Shown in pieces: positions 8,627 through 17,720 of a stretch of DNA of 64,000 nucleotides. Under the pieces are notes generated by a model, which ran no database searches, had not been told where the DNA came from, and saw only the letters and a program-made list of their open reading frames with translations. The stretch is from Streptomyces sp. RKAG293. Its GTDB lineage: Bacteria; Actinomycetota; Actinomycetes; Streptomycetales; Streptomycetaceae. How positions within the stretch are numbered: position 1 is the stretch's first letter; every line of letters starts with the position of its first letter. A program made the translations under genes and the position numbers. The stretch lies in contig NZ_JAJOZB010000001.1 of assembly GCF_023701745.1 (NCBI RefSeq), forward strand, positions 1,178,001-1,242,000. The letters run 5' to 3'.

Positions 8627-9817
8627 GTGGAGGTCAACGCAGGCATGGGCAGGCGAGGTCTGCTCGCCGCCGCGGCGGCGGCAGCCGCCACAGCGGGACT
8701 GGGGTGCGCCCCCAGGGCCACCGCGCGGACGGAGTTGCCGGCGGCCACGGCGCGGAAACCTTCCGCCATCGAGACCAGGCCGCTCTGTCTCGGCGTCTAC
8801 ACCTCCGTGAGCGGAGGCGGCAAGGGCGTCGCACTGACGGCCTACGAGCCCTCGACGGGTGCGATCACGTCCACCGGGGTGGTGACCGGAGTCGCGGATC
8901 CGTCCTTCCTGGCCTTCGGCCCGACCACCGGCACGCTGTACACCGTCAACGAGCGCTCACCGGGCGCCGTGACCGCGATAGCGCTGCACGGCGGCAGCAA
9001 CGGCGCACCGAAGGTGCTCGGGTCGCGGCCCACCGGCGGCGACGGACCGTGCCATCTGTCCGTTCACCCGGGCGGCCAATACCTGCTCAGCGCGAACTAC
9101 GACTCCGGCAGCGTCGCCGTGCACCCGATAGGCCAGGACGGAAAACTGGGCGCGCGGACCGCCCTCGTCCGGCACAGCAGCCCGCCGCCGGGACCCGGGC
9201 AGGACGGGCCGCACGCCCACCAGATCATCACGGCCCCCGACGGCCGCTTCGTGCTCGCCGTCGACCTCGGCAACGACACCGTGTACACGTACCAGCTCGA
9301 CGAGACGGCCGGCACGCTGCACCAGGTCTCCTTCGCCGCGCTGCGGCCCGGCGCCGGGCCGCGGTCGCTGACGTTCCACCCCGGCGGCAAGTTCGCCTAC
9401 CTGGCCAACGAGCTGGACAACACCGTCGTGGTCTGCGCGTACAACGCCACGACCGGGAAGCTGACCCCCGGCGCACCCCAGCCCACCGGGACCGGGAGCG
9501 TCAAGAGCTATCCGGCGCAGCTGCTGGTCACCGCCGACGGGGCGTTCGCGTACCTCGCCAACCGCGGTCACAACAGCATCACCCGCTATGCCGTCGAGTC
9601 CGCCGGCGCGACCCTGCGCCTGCTGGACACCGTCCCGGTGGGCGGCGACTTCCCCCGGCACATCGCCTTCGACCCGACGGGCCGGCTGCTCTTCGCCGCC
9701 AACCAGAAGTCCAACACGGTCACCGTCCTGAATGTCGACACCAAGACCGGGAAACTGACCCTGACCGGGCGGCCGTTCGCCGCTCCCGGGGTGGTGTGCG
9801 TACTGCCGTCGCCCTAG
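8627..9817 (+). CDS. secreted lactonase-family beta-propeller protein
   Basis: A roughly 396-residue member of the 6-phosphogluconolactonase-like beta-propeller family. The N-terminus is a Tat signal: twin arginines (MGRRGLL) followed by an alanine run and GLGC, so it should be exported folded and possibly lipid-anchored, although the lipobox is poor. Repeated blades carry P.HL.VHP, NYDSGSV, GPHAHQI, GPRSLTFHP and FPRHIAFDPTG, the blade motifs of this family. Export argues against a role in the cytosolic pentose-phosphate pathway; the extracellular substrate is unknown. GTG at 8627 follows a GGGAGG ribosome site; ATG at 8645 is the alternative. Confidence 0.82.
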   Translation: MEVNAGMGRRGLLAAAAAAAATAGLGCAPRATARTELPAATARKPSAIETRPLCLGVYTSVSGGGKGVALTAYEPSTGAITSTGVVTGVADPSFLAFGPTTGTLYTVNERSPGAVTAIALHGGSNGAPKVLGSRPTGGDGPCHLSVHPGGQYLLSANYDSGSVAVHPIGQDGKLGARTALVRHSSPPPGPGQDGPHAHQIITAPDGRFVLAVDLGNDTVYTYQLDETAGTLHQVSFAALRPGAGPRSLTFHPGGKFAYLANELDNTVVVCAYNATTGKLTPGAPQPTGTGSVKSYPAQLLVTADGAFAYLANRGHNSITRYAVESAGATLRLLDTVPVGGDFPRHIAFDPTGRLLFAANQKSNTVTVLNVDTKTGKLTLTGRPFAAPGVVCVLPSP

Positions 9818-9889
9818 TCGCCCAGCTACCGCGGGGAGGTGCCGCCAGGCGCCTCGGCGGTGCTCCAACTCCCCGGCGAACGGGGGCCC

Positions 9890-9922
9890 TCGACCCGGAA
9901 GCGCATCGCGCTTCCGGGTCGA
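9890..9922 (+). terminator. hairpin after the lactonase gene
   Basis: A perfect 15-bp inverted repeat with a three-base loop, 73 bases after the lactonase stop and just upstream of the next promoter. It should separate the two transcription units. Confidence 0.75.
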
Positions 9923-9927
9923 ACTTC

Positions 9928-9956
9928 TTGACATGTCCTGTCAGTACCGCTGTGAT
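9928..9956 (+). promoter_or_regulatory. promoter and operator-like repeat upstream of the alpha-galactosidase
   Basis: TTGACA (9928-9933) and TGTGAT (9951-9956) are 17 bases apart, a good vegetative promoter. Overlapping the -35 box is TGACA-N5-TGTCA (9929-9943), an inverted repeat that could bind a sugar-responsive repressor. The start codon is 50 bases further on. Confidence 0.55.
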
Positions 9957-10005
9957 GTGGTTGCTTTCGTTCGACCCCGTTGAATTGTGCGCCATTTACC
10001 CTCGC

Positions 10006-12159
10006 ATGGAGCCGCACATGCAGCCCGAACGCCACATCATCAGACAGCGTTTGGCGGCCCTGGCCGCCTCCCTGGCACTCATCACGGGAGGTGGAGCGCT
10101 TGCCGCCACCGCCGCCGTGACCGTGCAACTGGCCACGGCGGCACCCGCCGCGGCCGTCGACAACGGCCTCGCACTGACCCCGCAGATGGGGTTCAACAAC
10201 TGGAACTCCACCCACTGCCGGGCGGAGTTCAACGAGACGATGGTCAAGGGCATCGCCGACATCTTCGTCTCGCAGGGCCTGAAGAGCGCCGGTTACAGCT
10301 ACGTCAACATCGACGACTGCTGGGCGCTGCCCAACCGTGACGCCGCCGGAAACCTCGTTCCCGATCCGGCGCGCTTCCCCAACGGCATCAAGGCCGTCGC
10401 GGACTACGTGCACTCCAAGGGCCTCAAGTTCGGCCTCTACTCCAGTGCCGGCACCAAGACCTGCGACACCCTCGGCTTCCCCGGCGGGCTCGGCCACGAG
10501 CAGCAGGACGCCAACCTGTGGGCGTCCTGGGGTGTCGACTACCTCAAGTACGACAACTGCAACAACACCGGTGCGGACGCCCAGACCCGGTACAAGGCCA
10601 TGGGCGACGCCCTCAAGGCCACCGGCCGCCCGATCCTCTACAGCATCTGTGAGTGGGGCTCCAACCAGCCCTGGAACTGGGCCGGAGGAGTCGGCAACTC
10701 CTGGCGCACCACCGGCGACATCAGCGACTCCTGGTCCAGCATGATCGGCATCGCCCACCAGAACCAGTCGCTCGCCCCGTACGCCAAGCCGGGCGCCTGG
10801 AACGACCCGGACATGCTCGAGGTCGGCAACGGCGGGATGACGGACACCGAGTACCGCACCCACTTCAGCCTCTGGTCGCAGATGGCCGCGCCCCTGCTGA
10901 TCGGCAGCGATCTGCGCACCGCGAGCGCCGCGACGCTCGCCGTCCTCAAGAACGCCGACGTCATCGCCGTCGACCAGGACAGCCTCGGCAAGCAGGGCAC
11001 CGTGGTGTCCAGCTCCGGCGGCAAGGTCGTGATGACCAAGGCGCTGGCCGGTGGCGACCGGTCGGTGACCCTGACCAACGAGAACGGGTCCGCGCAGACG
11101 ATCTCGACGACCGCCGAGGCGGCCGGTATCGGCGGCGCGTCCTCGTACGCGCTCAAGGACCTGTGGTCCAAGCAGACCAGCTCCACCACCGGCACCATCA
11201 GCGCCACGGTGCCCGCGCACGGCACGGTGATGTTCCGGGTGACACCCGGCAGTCCCGTCCCGCCGCCGACCGGGATCAACCAGCTCAGCGATCTGCCCTG
11301 GACGTCGGCCACCAACGGCTGGGGCCCGGTCGAACGCGACCACAGCAACGGCGAACAGGCCGCAGGTGACGGACACGCCCTCACCATCAACGGCACCACC
11401 TACGCCAAGGGCCTGGGCACCCACGCCCCCAGCGAGATCAGCTACTACCTGGGCGGCAGCTGCCGTTCGGTCAACGTCGACGTGGGCGTGGACGACGAGG
11501 TGTCCAGTCCTGGCACGGTGATCTTCCAGCTCTACCGGGACGGCACCAAGGTCGCCGACAGCGGCGTGCGGTCGGCCAGTGACGGCCCCAAGCACCTGAC
11601 CGCGGATCTGACCGGCGGAAGCCAGCTGAAGCTGGTCGTCACCGACGGCGGCGACGGCATCAACTACGACCACGCCGACTGGGCCGACGCCAAACTGGCC
11701 TGCGGCAACGGCCCGGCGGCCGGTACCAGCGCCCTCAGTGACCTCAACTGGACGTCGTCGGCGAACGGCTGGGGACCGGTCGAACGCGACCGCAGCAACG
11801 GCGAGCAGCCCGCGGGCGACGGACGCACCCTCACGATCAACGGCACCACGTACGCCAAGGGCCTGGGCACCCACGCCGCCAGCGCCGTCACCTACTACCT
11901 CGGCGGCACCTGCACGTCCCTGGCCACGGATGTGGGCGTGGACGACGAGTCGGCGACCAACGGATCGGTGGTCTTCCAGATCTTCCGGGACGGCACCAAG
12001 GTCGCCGACAGCGGTCTGGTCACCGTCAGCGACGCGGCGAAGCATCTGACGGCCGATCTCACCGGCGGTCTGGAACTGAAGCTCGTCGTCACCGACGGCG
12101 GCAACGGCAACACCTCCGATCACGCCGACTGGGCCCTTCCCCGCCTCACCTGCGGCTGA
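10006..12159 (+). CDS. secreted GH27 alpha-galactosidase with two NPCBM domains
   Basis: A 717-residue extracellular glycosidase that should remove alpha-galactosyl (or beta-arabinopyranosyl) ends from plant polysaccharides. Residues 1 to about 48 are a signal peptide. The GH27 catalytic domain begins with LTPQMGFNNWNS. The nucleophile is Asp183 in YLKYDNC and the likely acid/base is Asp238 in TTGDISDSW, a spacing that fits the family. A beta-sandwich domain follows to about residue 420. Two tandem NPCBM-type carbohydrate-binding modules end the protein (about 423-566 and 575-717). They are strikingly alike, sharing GWGPVERD.SNGEQ and GTTYAKGLGTHA, which indicates recent duplication. The start is ATG at 10006, with ATG 10018 possible. 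Confidence 0.93.
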   Translation: MEPHMQPERHIIRQRLAALAASLALITGGGALAATAAVTVQLATAAPAAAVDNGLALTPQMGFNNWNSTHCRAEFNETMVKGIADIFVSQGLKSAGYSYVNIDDCWALPNRDAAGNLVPDPARFPNGIKAVADYVHSKGLKFGLYSSAGTKTCDTLGFPGGLGHEQQDANLWASWGVDYLKYDNCNNTGADAQTRYKAMGDALKATGRPILYSICEWGSNQPWNWAGGVGNSWRTTGDISDSWSSMIGIAHQNQSLAPYAKPGAWNDPDMLEVGNGGMTDTEYRTHFSLWSQMAAPLLIGSDLRTASAATLAVLKNADVIAVDQDSLGKQGTVVSSSGGKVVMTKALAGGDRSVTLTNENGSAQTISTTAEAAGIGGASSYALKDLWSKQTSSTTGTISATVPAHGTVMFRVTPGSPVPPPTGINQLSDLPWTSATNGWGPVERDHSNGEQAAGDGHALTINGTTYAKGLGTHAPSEISYYLGGSCRSVNVDVGVDDEVSSPGTVIFQLYRDGTKVADSGVRSASDGPKHLTADLTGGSQLKLVVTDGGDGINYDHADWADAKLACGNGPAAGTSALSDLNWTSSANGWGPVERDRSNGEQPAGDGRTLTINGTTYAKGLGTHAASAVTYYLGGTCTSLATDVGVDDESATNGSVVFQIFRDGTKVADSGLVTVSDAAKHLTADLTGGLELKLVVTDGGNGNTSDHADWALPRLTCG

Positions 12160-12230
12160 TCCCGGCACCGGCACGACCGGCCGGACGGACGAACATGATC
12201 CGTTCGACAGCGGTGACCTGAACGACCAGG

Positions 12231-12264
12231 GCCTGCCCGGCCTCCGGAGTGCGACCGGGCAGGC
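12231..12264 (+). terminator. hairpin after the alpha-galactosidase gene
   Basis: GCCTGCCCGG and CCGGGCAGGC form a perfect 10-bp stem, 72 bases past the stop codon. It is the likely terminator, with a rather long 14-base loop. Confidence 0.55.
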
Positions 12265-12336
12265 TCTACCATCTGCGCAACACGGTGATCGCGTTCCGCC
12301 GCCGGCGGCGCCGACGCCGAGGCCAAGGGAGCGCAC

Positions 12337-12828
12337 ATGTCCAAGCAGCCCGCAGTGGGTACGCCGGCCCCCGACTTCACCCTGCCCGGGCTCGTCCTCG
12401 GCCAGGGCGACGCCGACGCGGAACGGGCCGACTACGCGCTCGCCGGACAGCGCGGCAACCCGCTGCTCCTGGTCTTCTACCCCGGCGACGACACGGCCGT
12501 GTGCACCAAGCAGCTCTGCTCCTACACCTCCGACCTGGACCGTTTCACCGGCCTGGGCGCCACGGTGTGGGGCATCAGCCCACAGGACCTGGACAGCCAC
12601 GAGTCCTTCGCCCGCAAGCACCGGCTCGGCTTCCCGCTGCTGGCCGACACCGACCGCACCGTGGCCAAGGCCTACGGCATCGCCGTCCCCGGACTCGGGC
12701 TGCGCCGCTCGGTCTTCCTGCTCGACGGCGAGGGCAACGTGCGCTGGAAGCATGTCGCGCTTGCCGGTCTCACCTTCGTCACCACCGATGTGCTGGCGGA
12801 GCAGCTCGCCGCGGTGCAGGCCGGCTGA
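12337..12828 (+). CDS. peroxiredoxin (BCP/AhpC-TSA type)
   Basis: A 163-residue thiol peroxidase that reduces peroxides with cysteine chemistry. The thioredoxin fold opens with VGTPAPDFTLPG. The active-site loop FYPGDDTAVCTKQLC places the peroxidatic cysteine at 56 and a possible resolving cysteine at 61, the spacing of atypical two-cysteine BCP enzymes. The end of the fold (SVFLLDGEGNVRWKHV) is intact. The start is ATG at 12337 after AAGGGAG. It stands alone between two units. Confidence 0.9.
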   Translation: MSKQPAVGTPAPDFTLPGLVLGQGDADAERADYALAGQRGNPLLLVFYPGDDTAVCTKQLCSYTSDLDRFTGLGATVWGISPQDLDSHESFARKHRLGFPLLADTDRTVAKAYGIAVPGLGLRRSVFLLDGEGNVRWKHVALAGLTFVTTDVLAEQLAAVQAG

Positions 12829-12997
12829 GCACCGCAGGGCACCTCCGCCGAACGCCGGACACGGCGCCGGACCGTCGTCCATAATCGAACACGCTCCCGT
12901 GCAACCACCGGCTGCGTACAGGCGTCCACCCATCAACCGGTAGCTCCGCGGAAATCCCGCGCCGGAGCCCGTCCGATTCGACGAGGTGCGCCCGACG

Positions 12998-14710
12998 ATG
13001 TCCGACCCACGAGAGCCCAGACGGTCAGAACCCGAGTGGTCCCTTCCCGGCTACCGCGCACTGCGTGTCCTGGGAGAGGGCGGCAGCGGCAAAGTGGTGC
13101 ACGCGGTCGACGAGCGCAGTGGCGCCGAGGTCGCGGTCAAGTACCTGAACGAGGAGAGCCGGGCGCGGCCCGGCCTCCTCGGCAGCTTCCGCGACGAGGC
13201 CCAGCTCCTGCGGCAGCTGGACTCCCCGCACGTGGTGCGCGTCTACGACTACGTCGAGACCGCCGAAGGCGCGGCGATCGTCATGGAGCTCATCGAGGGC
13301 GTATCGCTGGGGGCGATGCTGCGGACGAACGGCGCGGCCGTTCCCGAGGCGGCGCTGTCGGTGCTGAAGGGGTCGCTGCTCGGTCTGGCGGCGGCCCATG
13401 CCGCCGGGGTCGTGCACCGCGACTACAAGCCCGGCAACGTGATGGTCTCGAACAACGGCGTCTCCACGCTGGTGGACTTCGGCATCGCCGTCCGGCAGGG
13501 CGCCGACGCCCCGAGCGCCGGTACGCCGCCCTACATGGCACCCGAGCAATGGCGCGGCGAGCCGGCGTCACCCGCTACCGACGTCTACGCGGCGACGGCG
13601 ACGTTCTTCGAATGCCTCACCGGTGAGCGCCCGTACACCGGGGCGACCATGGCCGAGCTGGCGGTCCAGCACATCACCGCGCCGATTCCGGAGCACCGCG
13701 CGCCCGAGGAACTGCGGGCACTGATCGGGCACGGGCTCGCCAAGAGCGCCGAGGAACGACCGGTGAGCGCCGCCGCCTTCCTCACCGAACTCGAAGCGGC
13801 CGCCGCCACCGCGTACGGCCCGGACTGGGAGCGCCGCGGACGCCGGGCGCTCGTCGCGATCGTCGCGCTGCTCGCCGCCCTGCTGCCGAGCGCCCTCGGC
13901 GACGCCACCGCACCCCCACCGCCGACCCCGCCCACCCCGCCCGCTCCGGGCGCCGGCGCGGGCCTGCCGTTCGGCGGCGGCAAGCCACGGCGGCTGCCGC
14001 GCGGGCGCGCCGCCGCCTTGGTGGGCGGCAGCGTCGCCCTGCTGGCCCTCGCCACCGCCGGCACGGTCGTCGCCCTCGCCGGCACCGGCAAGGCCCCGCA
14101 CCACACCGACGGCCTCTCGGCCCCGCCCTCCGTCACCACACAGCTCACCGGAACCGGCGAGCCGCCCGCCACCACGCCCCCGGGCGGCGCGACCGTCGGC
14201 CCGAGCCTCACACCGACGACATCAGCGTCAACGTCCACGACGCCGACACCGACGGACAGCACGACCACCACTCTGACGACCCCGCCCACGACACCCACCA
14301 CAACCGCACCGACGGCCCCGCCGACGACGGTTCCGACGACGTCGTCGACCACTACGTCGAAGCCGCCGCAACCATTGGTCAAATCCGCCTCGGTCGGCAC
14401 GTTCGTGGCAACCCGTGGGTCGAACGCGACGGCCTCGTTCTCCATCGGCAAGGGCAGCACCGGTACCTTCACCATCACGTTGACGTGGTACGACGCGGAC
14501 AGCAAGGGCAATCCCGTAGCGCAGGATGGGTCCTCGGAGACGTTCACGTTCAACGGGGAGTACAACTTCAGCAGGTCACACACCTTCGACGGGCTCGACT
14601 GCAACCGCATGTGGGGTGTGCGGATCTCGACCAAGCCGGCCGCCGCTGACCAGAGCACCGCCTACCGGTCCATCACGCGGGGTACCTGCACTCCCCCACC
14701 CCCGCGCTGA
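12998..14710 (+). CDS. membrane-anchored Ser/Thr protein kinase
   Basis: A 570-residue PknB-type (Hanks) kinase. The cytoplasmic kinase domain covers about residues 15-275: a glycine loop GEGGSGKV, VAVKYL with the ATP-binding lysine, HRDYKPGN near 142, DFG near 160 and MAPEQW. The HRDY form replaces the commoner HRDL. A Pro-rich linker leads to one membrane helix (about 337-363). The outside part starts with a Thr/Pro/Ser-rich stalk of about 95 residues and ends in a small ~100-residue domain with no PASTA repeats, so the sensed ligand is unknown. The start is ATG at 12998, with GAGG 11 bases upstream; a GTG at 12986 is the alternative. It ends 16 bases before the convergent MFS gene. Confidence 0.9.
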   Translation: MSDPREPRRSEPEWSLPGYRALRVLGEGGSGKVVHAVDERSGAEVAVKYLNEESRARPGLLGSFRDEAQLLRQLDSPHVVRVYDYVETAEGAAIVMELIEGVSLGAMLRTNGAAVPEAALSVLKGSLLGLAAAHAAGVVHRDYKPGNVMVSNNGVSTLVDFGIAVRQGADAPSAGTPPYMAPEQWRGEPASPATDVYAATATFFECLTGERPYTGATMAELAVQHITAPIPEHRAPEELRALIGHGLAKSAEERPVSAAAFLTELEAAAATAYGPDWERRGRRALVAIVALLAALLPSALGDATAPPPPTPPTPPAPGAGAGLPFGGGKPRRLPRGRAAALVGGSVALLALATAGTVVALAGTGKAPHHTDGLSAPPSVTTQLTGTGEPPATTPPGGATVGPSLTPTTSASTSTTPTPTDSTTTTLTTPPTTPTTTAPTAPPTTVPTTSSTTTSKPPQPLVKSASVGTFVATRGSNATASFSIGKGSTGTFTITLTWYDADSKGNPVAQDGSSETFTFNGEYNFSRSHTFDGLDCNRMWGVRISTKPAAADQSTAYRSITRGTCTPPPPR

Positions 14711-14726
14711 CCGCCGAGCGCGAGCG

Positions 14727-16082
14727 TCACGGCACGGGGTTGCGCGAGTCGTACCGCGCGAACCTCGGCTGTAGTGCCGCCAGCGTGATGACGACCGCGA
14801 TGCACGCCAGGCCTCCGCCCACGATGGCGGTGGCCGGCGAGAAGAGGTCGGCGGCCGAGCCGGCGAGGAAGTCGCCCAGGCGGGGGCCGCCCGCGACGAC
14901 GACGATGAAGACGCCCTGGAGGCGGCCGCGCATGTCGTCGGGGGCGGCGGCCTGGAGCATGGTGTTGCGGAAGACCATGGAGATGGTGTCGGCGCAGCCG
15001 GCCAGTGCGAGGAAGAGGAGTCCGAGCCACAGGTTGCGGGTGAGGCCGAAGACGGCGACGGCCGCGCCCCAGCAGGCGACCGAGACCAGGACGGCGAGTC
15101 CCTGGCGGTGGATGCGGCCGAGCCAGCCGGAGAAGAGGCCGCCGAGCAGCGCGCCGACGGCCGGGGCGGCGATGAGCAGGCCTACGGTCTTGGCGTCGCC
15201 CGCGAACCAGATGACGGCGATGGCCGGGAAGAGTACGCGCGGCTGAGCGAGCACCATCGCGGCCATGTCGGTGAAGAACGTCATCCGCAGGTTGGGCCGG
15301 CCGGCGAGGAAACGCAGTCCGTCCAGCACCGAGGCCCATCCGCGACGGGTGCCGGCGGCCGTCGACGCGTCGCGTTCCGGGGTCATGGCGGGCAGTCGCC
15401 ACATGGCGTAGAGGGAGGCGGCGAAGGTGACCACGTCGATCAGGTACGCGGCCTGGTAGCCCCACAGGCCGACGATGACGCCGCCGAGCATGGGCCCCGC
15501 CATCGTGCCGAGGCCGCCGGCGAGCGAGGCGAGGGCGTTGGCGGCGGGCAGCTGCTCCGGCGGGAGCAGGCGCGGGATCATCGAGGAGCGGGCCGGCGAG
15601 TTCAGGGCGAAGCAGACGGACTGCAGGGCGACGATCGCGTACAGCAGCCAGACCTGTCGCAGGTCGAGCAGGGCGGCGCCCGCCAGGACCCCGGACAGGA
15701 CGGTCGCGCCGAGGGCGCTGACCAGGCCCAGCTTGCGGCGGTCCACGGCGTCGGCGATGGCACCGCCGTAGAGCCCGAATATGACGAGCGGGACCAGGGA
15801 GCAGAGCCCGACCAGTCCGACCGAGAAGCTGGAGCCGGTGATCGCGTAGACCTGCAGCGAGACCGCCATCGCGGTCATCTGCTGGCCGATCCAGGAGACC
15901 ATGTTGCCGAACCACAGCCGGCGGAAGTGCGGGGACTCGCGCAGCGGGGTCAGGTCCGCGAACACACGACCGGCGGTACGGCGGGGTATCAGGGCAGGTG
16001 ACGGGGTGGCGGCCGTGCCTGGTGCGGTCTCCTGGGGTTCCCCGGGTTCCGCCGAATCGTCGGATCGCTTGCTTCGGAGCAC
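14727..16082 (-). CDS. MFS transporter (enterobactin-exporter/MFS_3 type)
   Basis: A multi-pass transporter of about 451 residues with 10-12 hydrophobic helices. The N-terminal FRRLWFGNMVSWIGQQMT block, the GGAIADAVDRRKL loop and the NSPARSSMIPRLLP segment are typical of the EntS-like drug/siderophore exporter branch. The substrate is unknown. The start is uncertain: GTG at 16082 is chosen because the sequence further upstream (to a TTG at 16157) is low-complexity and has no ribosome site. The real start may be later still, before the first helix near residue 50. Confidence 0.85.
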   Translation of the reverse strand: MLRSKRSDDSAEPGEPQETAPGTAATPSPALIPRRTAGRVFADLTPLRESPHFRRLWFGNMVSWIGQQMTAMAVSLQVYAITGSSFSVGLVGLCSLVPLVIFGLYGGAIADAVDRRKLGLVSALGATVLSGVLAGAALLDLRQVWLLYAIVALQSVCFALNSPARSSMIPRLLPPEQLPAANALASLAGGLGTMAGPMLGGVIVGLWGYQAAYLIDVVTFAASLYAMWRLPAMTPERDASTAAGTRRGWASVLDGLRFLAGRPNLRMTFFTDMAAMVLAQPRVLFPAIAVIWFAGDAKTVGLLIAAPAVGALLGGLFSGWLGRIHRQGLAVLVSVACWGAAVAVFGLTRNLWLGLLFLALAGCADTISMVFRNTMLQAAAPDDMRGRLQGVFIVVVAGGPRLGDFLAGSAADLFSPATAIVGGGLACIAVVITLAALQPRFARYDSRNPVP

Positions 16083-16465
16083 CCGGCACGGTAACAACCG
16101 CTCTCCCGGCCCCCGCGCGGCGGGGTCGGAAACCTCACCGGTGCCCAGGGCCCGCAACCCTTGAGGAGCCCTTGAGTGGCGCGCATGTGTACTGGGGTTC
16201 TCTTAGGGGTGACCCAGGGAGGAAATCGGCTGGTCGGAACCGTTCGGCGGGCTTACTCTGAGCGGAACGAACAGGCTCATGGGGCAGCAACCAGCGCCCA
16301 GAGCCTGTCCCGGGAAGCGTCCACCCACCATGGCCGCCCTTCCGGCTCCGCACCAGGCGCCACCGCGTCCGCACCCGCTCGATACATATGCCCCACCGGG
16401 TGTCCGACGCCCGGTCGTAGGCCGCGTCGGCGCATCCGGTTCACTCGAAATGAATGGAGTGCGCG
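16083..16465. other. long intergenic region between the MFS gene and the small peptide gene
   Basis: About 380 bases holding two divergent promoters. No conserved gene was recognised. It is unusually long for the 57-residue gene that follows, and may contain an untranslated leader or regulatory sites for it. Confidence 0.4.
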
Positions 16466-16639
16466 GTGACACCCGAGAAGACCAAGCAGCGCAACCAGGC
16501 CACACCCGGACTAGGTGAATGGCCTCCGCCGCTGAAGGAAGTGCGCAACCTCGACGTCTGGGCCCGGTCCGCGCCGATCAAGCTGGCGGGCTACGAGGAC
16601 GACATGGCCGAGTCGCACATCCTGCGGAGCATCGACTAG
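16466..16639 (+). CDS. unrecognised 57-aa peptide gene
   Basis: A small open frame with good translation signals: GTG at 16466 preceded by GGAG six bases upstream. The product is polar at the N-terminus (TPEKTKQRNQ) and has GLGEWPPPLKEV in the middle. It ends in a tryptophan- and acid-containing block, DVWARSAPIKLAGYEDD, then MAESHILRSID. It has no signal peptide and no cysteine. I do not recognise the family. The layout (charged leader, distinct C-terminal block) is what a modified-peptide precursor could look like, but no maturation enzyme is next to it; the nearest genes are an MFS exporter and an SRPBCC protein. A hairpin follows 51 bases after the stop. Confidence 0.55.
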   Translation: MTPEKTKQRNQATPGLGEWPPPLKEVRNLDVWARSAPIKLAGYEDDMAESHILRSID

Positions 16640-16689
16640 CCCGACCGGATCGGCGAGTTCGACCTGGCAGACGGACAGCCGCGGTCACA

Positions 16690-16718
16690 GGTGGCGTGGG
16701 AGCGCATCCCACGCCACC
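16690..16718 (+). terminator. hairpin after the 57-aa peptide gene
   Basis: A perfect 12-bp stem (GGTGGCGTGGGA with its complement) and a five-base loop, 51 bases after the stop. It supports the idea that the small gene is a real transcription unit. Confidence 0.65.
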
Positions 16719-16859
16719 GCCGCGTTGTCGGGCGCGCTGGGCCCCCGGGACGCAGCTGGGCCCCTTGGACACAAAGGAGCCCCGGCCAGGACGGGGGGAC
16801 CGGGCCGGGGCAACTTGGGGAAAGGAGCGGTTTCCCGCCACCTTTCATACTTAGTTTAA

Positions 16860-16872
16860 CACTCAATGAGTG
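16860..16872. promoter_or_regulatory. AT-rich palindrome CACTCA-A-TGAGTG
   Basis: A perfect 6-bp inverted repeat about one base, inside an AT-rich patch (about 16845-16895) that stands out from the surrounding GC-rich DNA. CATACT lies just before it. The shape suits a TetR-type operator, but no intact gene starts downstream on the plus strand. Confidence 0.35.
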
Positions 16873-16939
16873 ATGTTCGACTCCACTGGTTTCCTGCAAT
16901 TCCGCCGCCCGCGGTCCCCCCGCTTCCCCTCCGGGGGAC

Positions 16940-17497
16940 CTACGCGCCGACGCCGGGCTGGAACACCCGGGCGGCCGGGGCGTAGTCGAACGGCGGCTCG
17001 GGGGTCGGCACCGCCGGCTCGGCCGTGCGTACGGCCTCCAGCGCGCGGGGCGCGGCGTGCAGACCGCCGAGGGCCTCGCAGAGCTTGCGGGCGTCGACCG
17101 GCAGGTCCCGCCGCCAGGCCATCGCCACGACCGGCGAGAACAGCGCCATCCCGGCTCCCAGCGAACTGTGCACCGAGAGCCGCACCAGCGTGCCGCCGCC
17201 GTGCGGCAGCAGGTCGAAGCCGTACTCGGGGACCTGGGTGCCCAGCGGGCTCCACATGCGCTGGCCCCGGAACACGATGTGCCGGCAGGGCTCGTAGCCC
17301 GCGCACACCAGCCGGTGCGCCCGGTGCCGTCCGGGATAGCGGTAGCCGTACTCGGCGTTCGCGCCCGGCGGCACGGCATCCCCGTCGACCCCGGCGACGC
17401 CCGAACTCCACAGCGAAAGATTCCGGGCGTCGGCAAGGAAGTCGAAGACCTCGGCGGCCGGCCTCGACACGATCACGCTGGTGGTCACCCTCGGCAT
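16940..17497 (-). CDS. SRPBCC (polyketide cyclase/START-like) family protein
   Basis: A 185-residue protein with an SRPBCC beginning: MPRVTTSVIVSRPAAEVFDFLADARNLSLWS. The helix-grip fold makes a hydrophobic pocket, and members bind lipids, polyketides or other ligands. Residues 1-140 cover the fold, and the remaining ~45 residues are a Pro/Ala-rich tail. No ligand can be inferred. ATG at 17497 is well supported by GGGGAGG six bases upstream, although the frame continues further upstream. It is divergent from the universal stress protein gene. Confidence 0.8.
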   Translation of the reverse strand: MPRVTTSVIVSRPAAEVFDFLADARNLSLWSSGVAGVDGDAVPPGANAEYGYRYPGRHRAHRLVCAGYEPCRHIVFRGQRMWSPLGTQVPEYGFDLLPHGGGTLVRLSVHSSLGAGMALFSPVVAMAWRRDLPVDARKLCEALGGLHAAPRALEAVRTAEPAVPTPEPPFDYAPAARVFQPGVGA

Positions 17498-17720
17498 CGC
17501 AAACCTCCCCGTTGCCGGCACTGCCGGCTTTGGCTGTTGGCTCAGAGATGCGGGCGGCACGTCGGCGGCCCGGGAGCCACAGGACTGCAGGTTCTCTCTG
17601 GGGCTCCTCACCGAAATCCTGCATCGCAAAAGCCCGCGTGTCGTGGCAATACGGCCATTCGGGTGATCAAGAAAGCGGAGGCGCCCAACGGTGCCGGAGG
17701 GCGGGGGCTAGCCTCGATAC

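Noticed and set aside
8494..10005. Upstream extension of the GH27 frame through the lactonase region
   Set aside because: It is antiphase to the lactonase gene and precedes the GH27 signal peptide; the real start is at 10006.
9826..12936. Very long minus-strand open frame (over 1000 codons) opposite the GH27 gene
   Set aside because: The plus strand encodes a clear GH27 enzyme with catalytic motifs; the minus frame is a GC-bias artefact with no domain.
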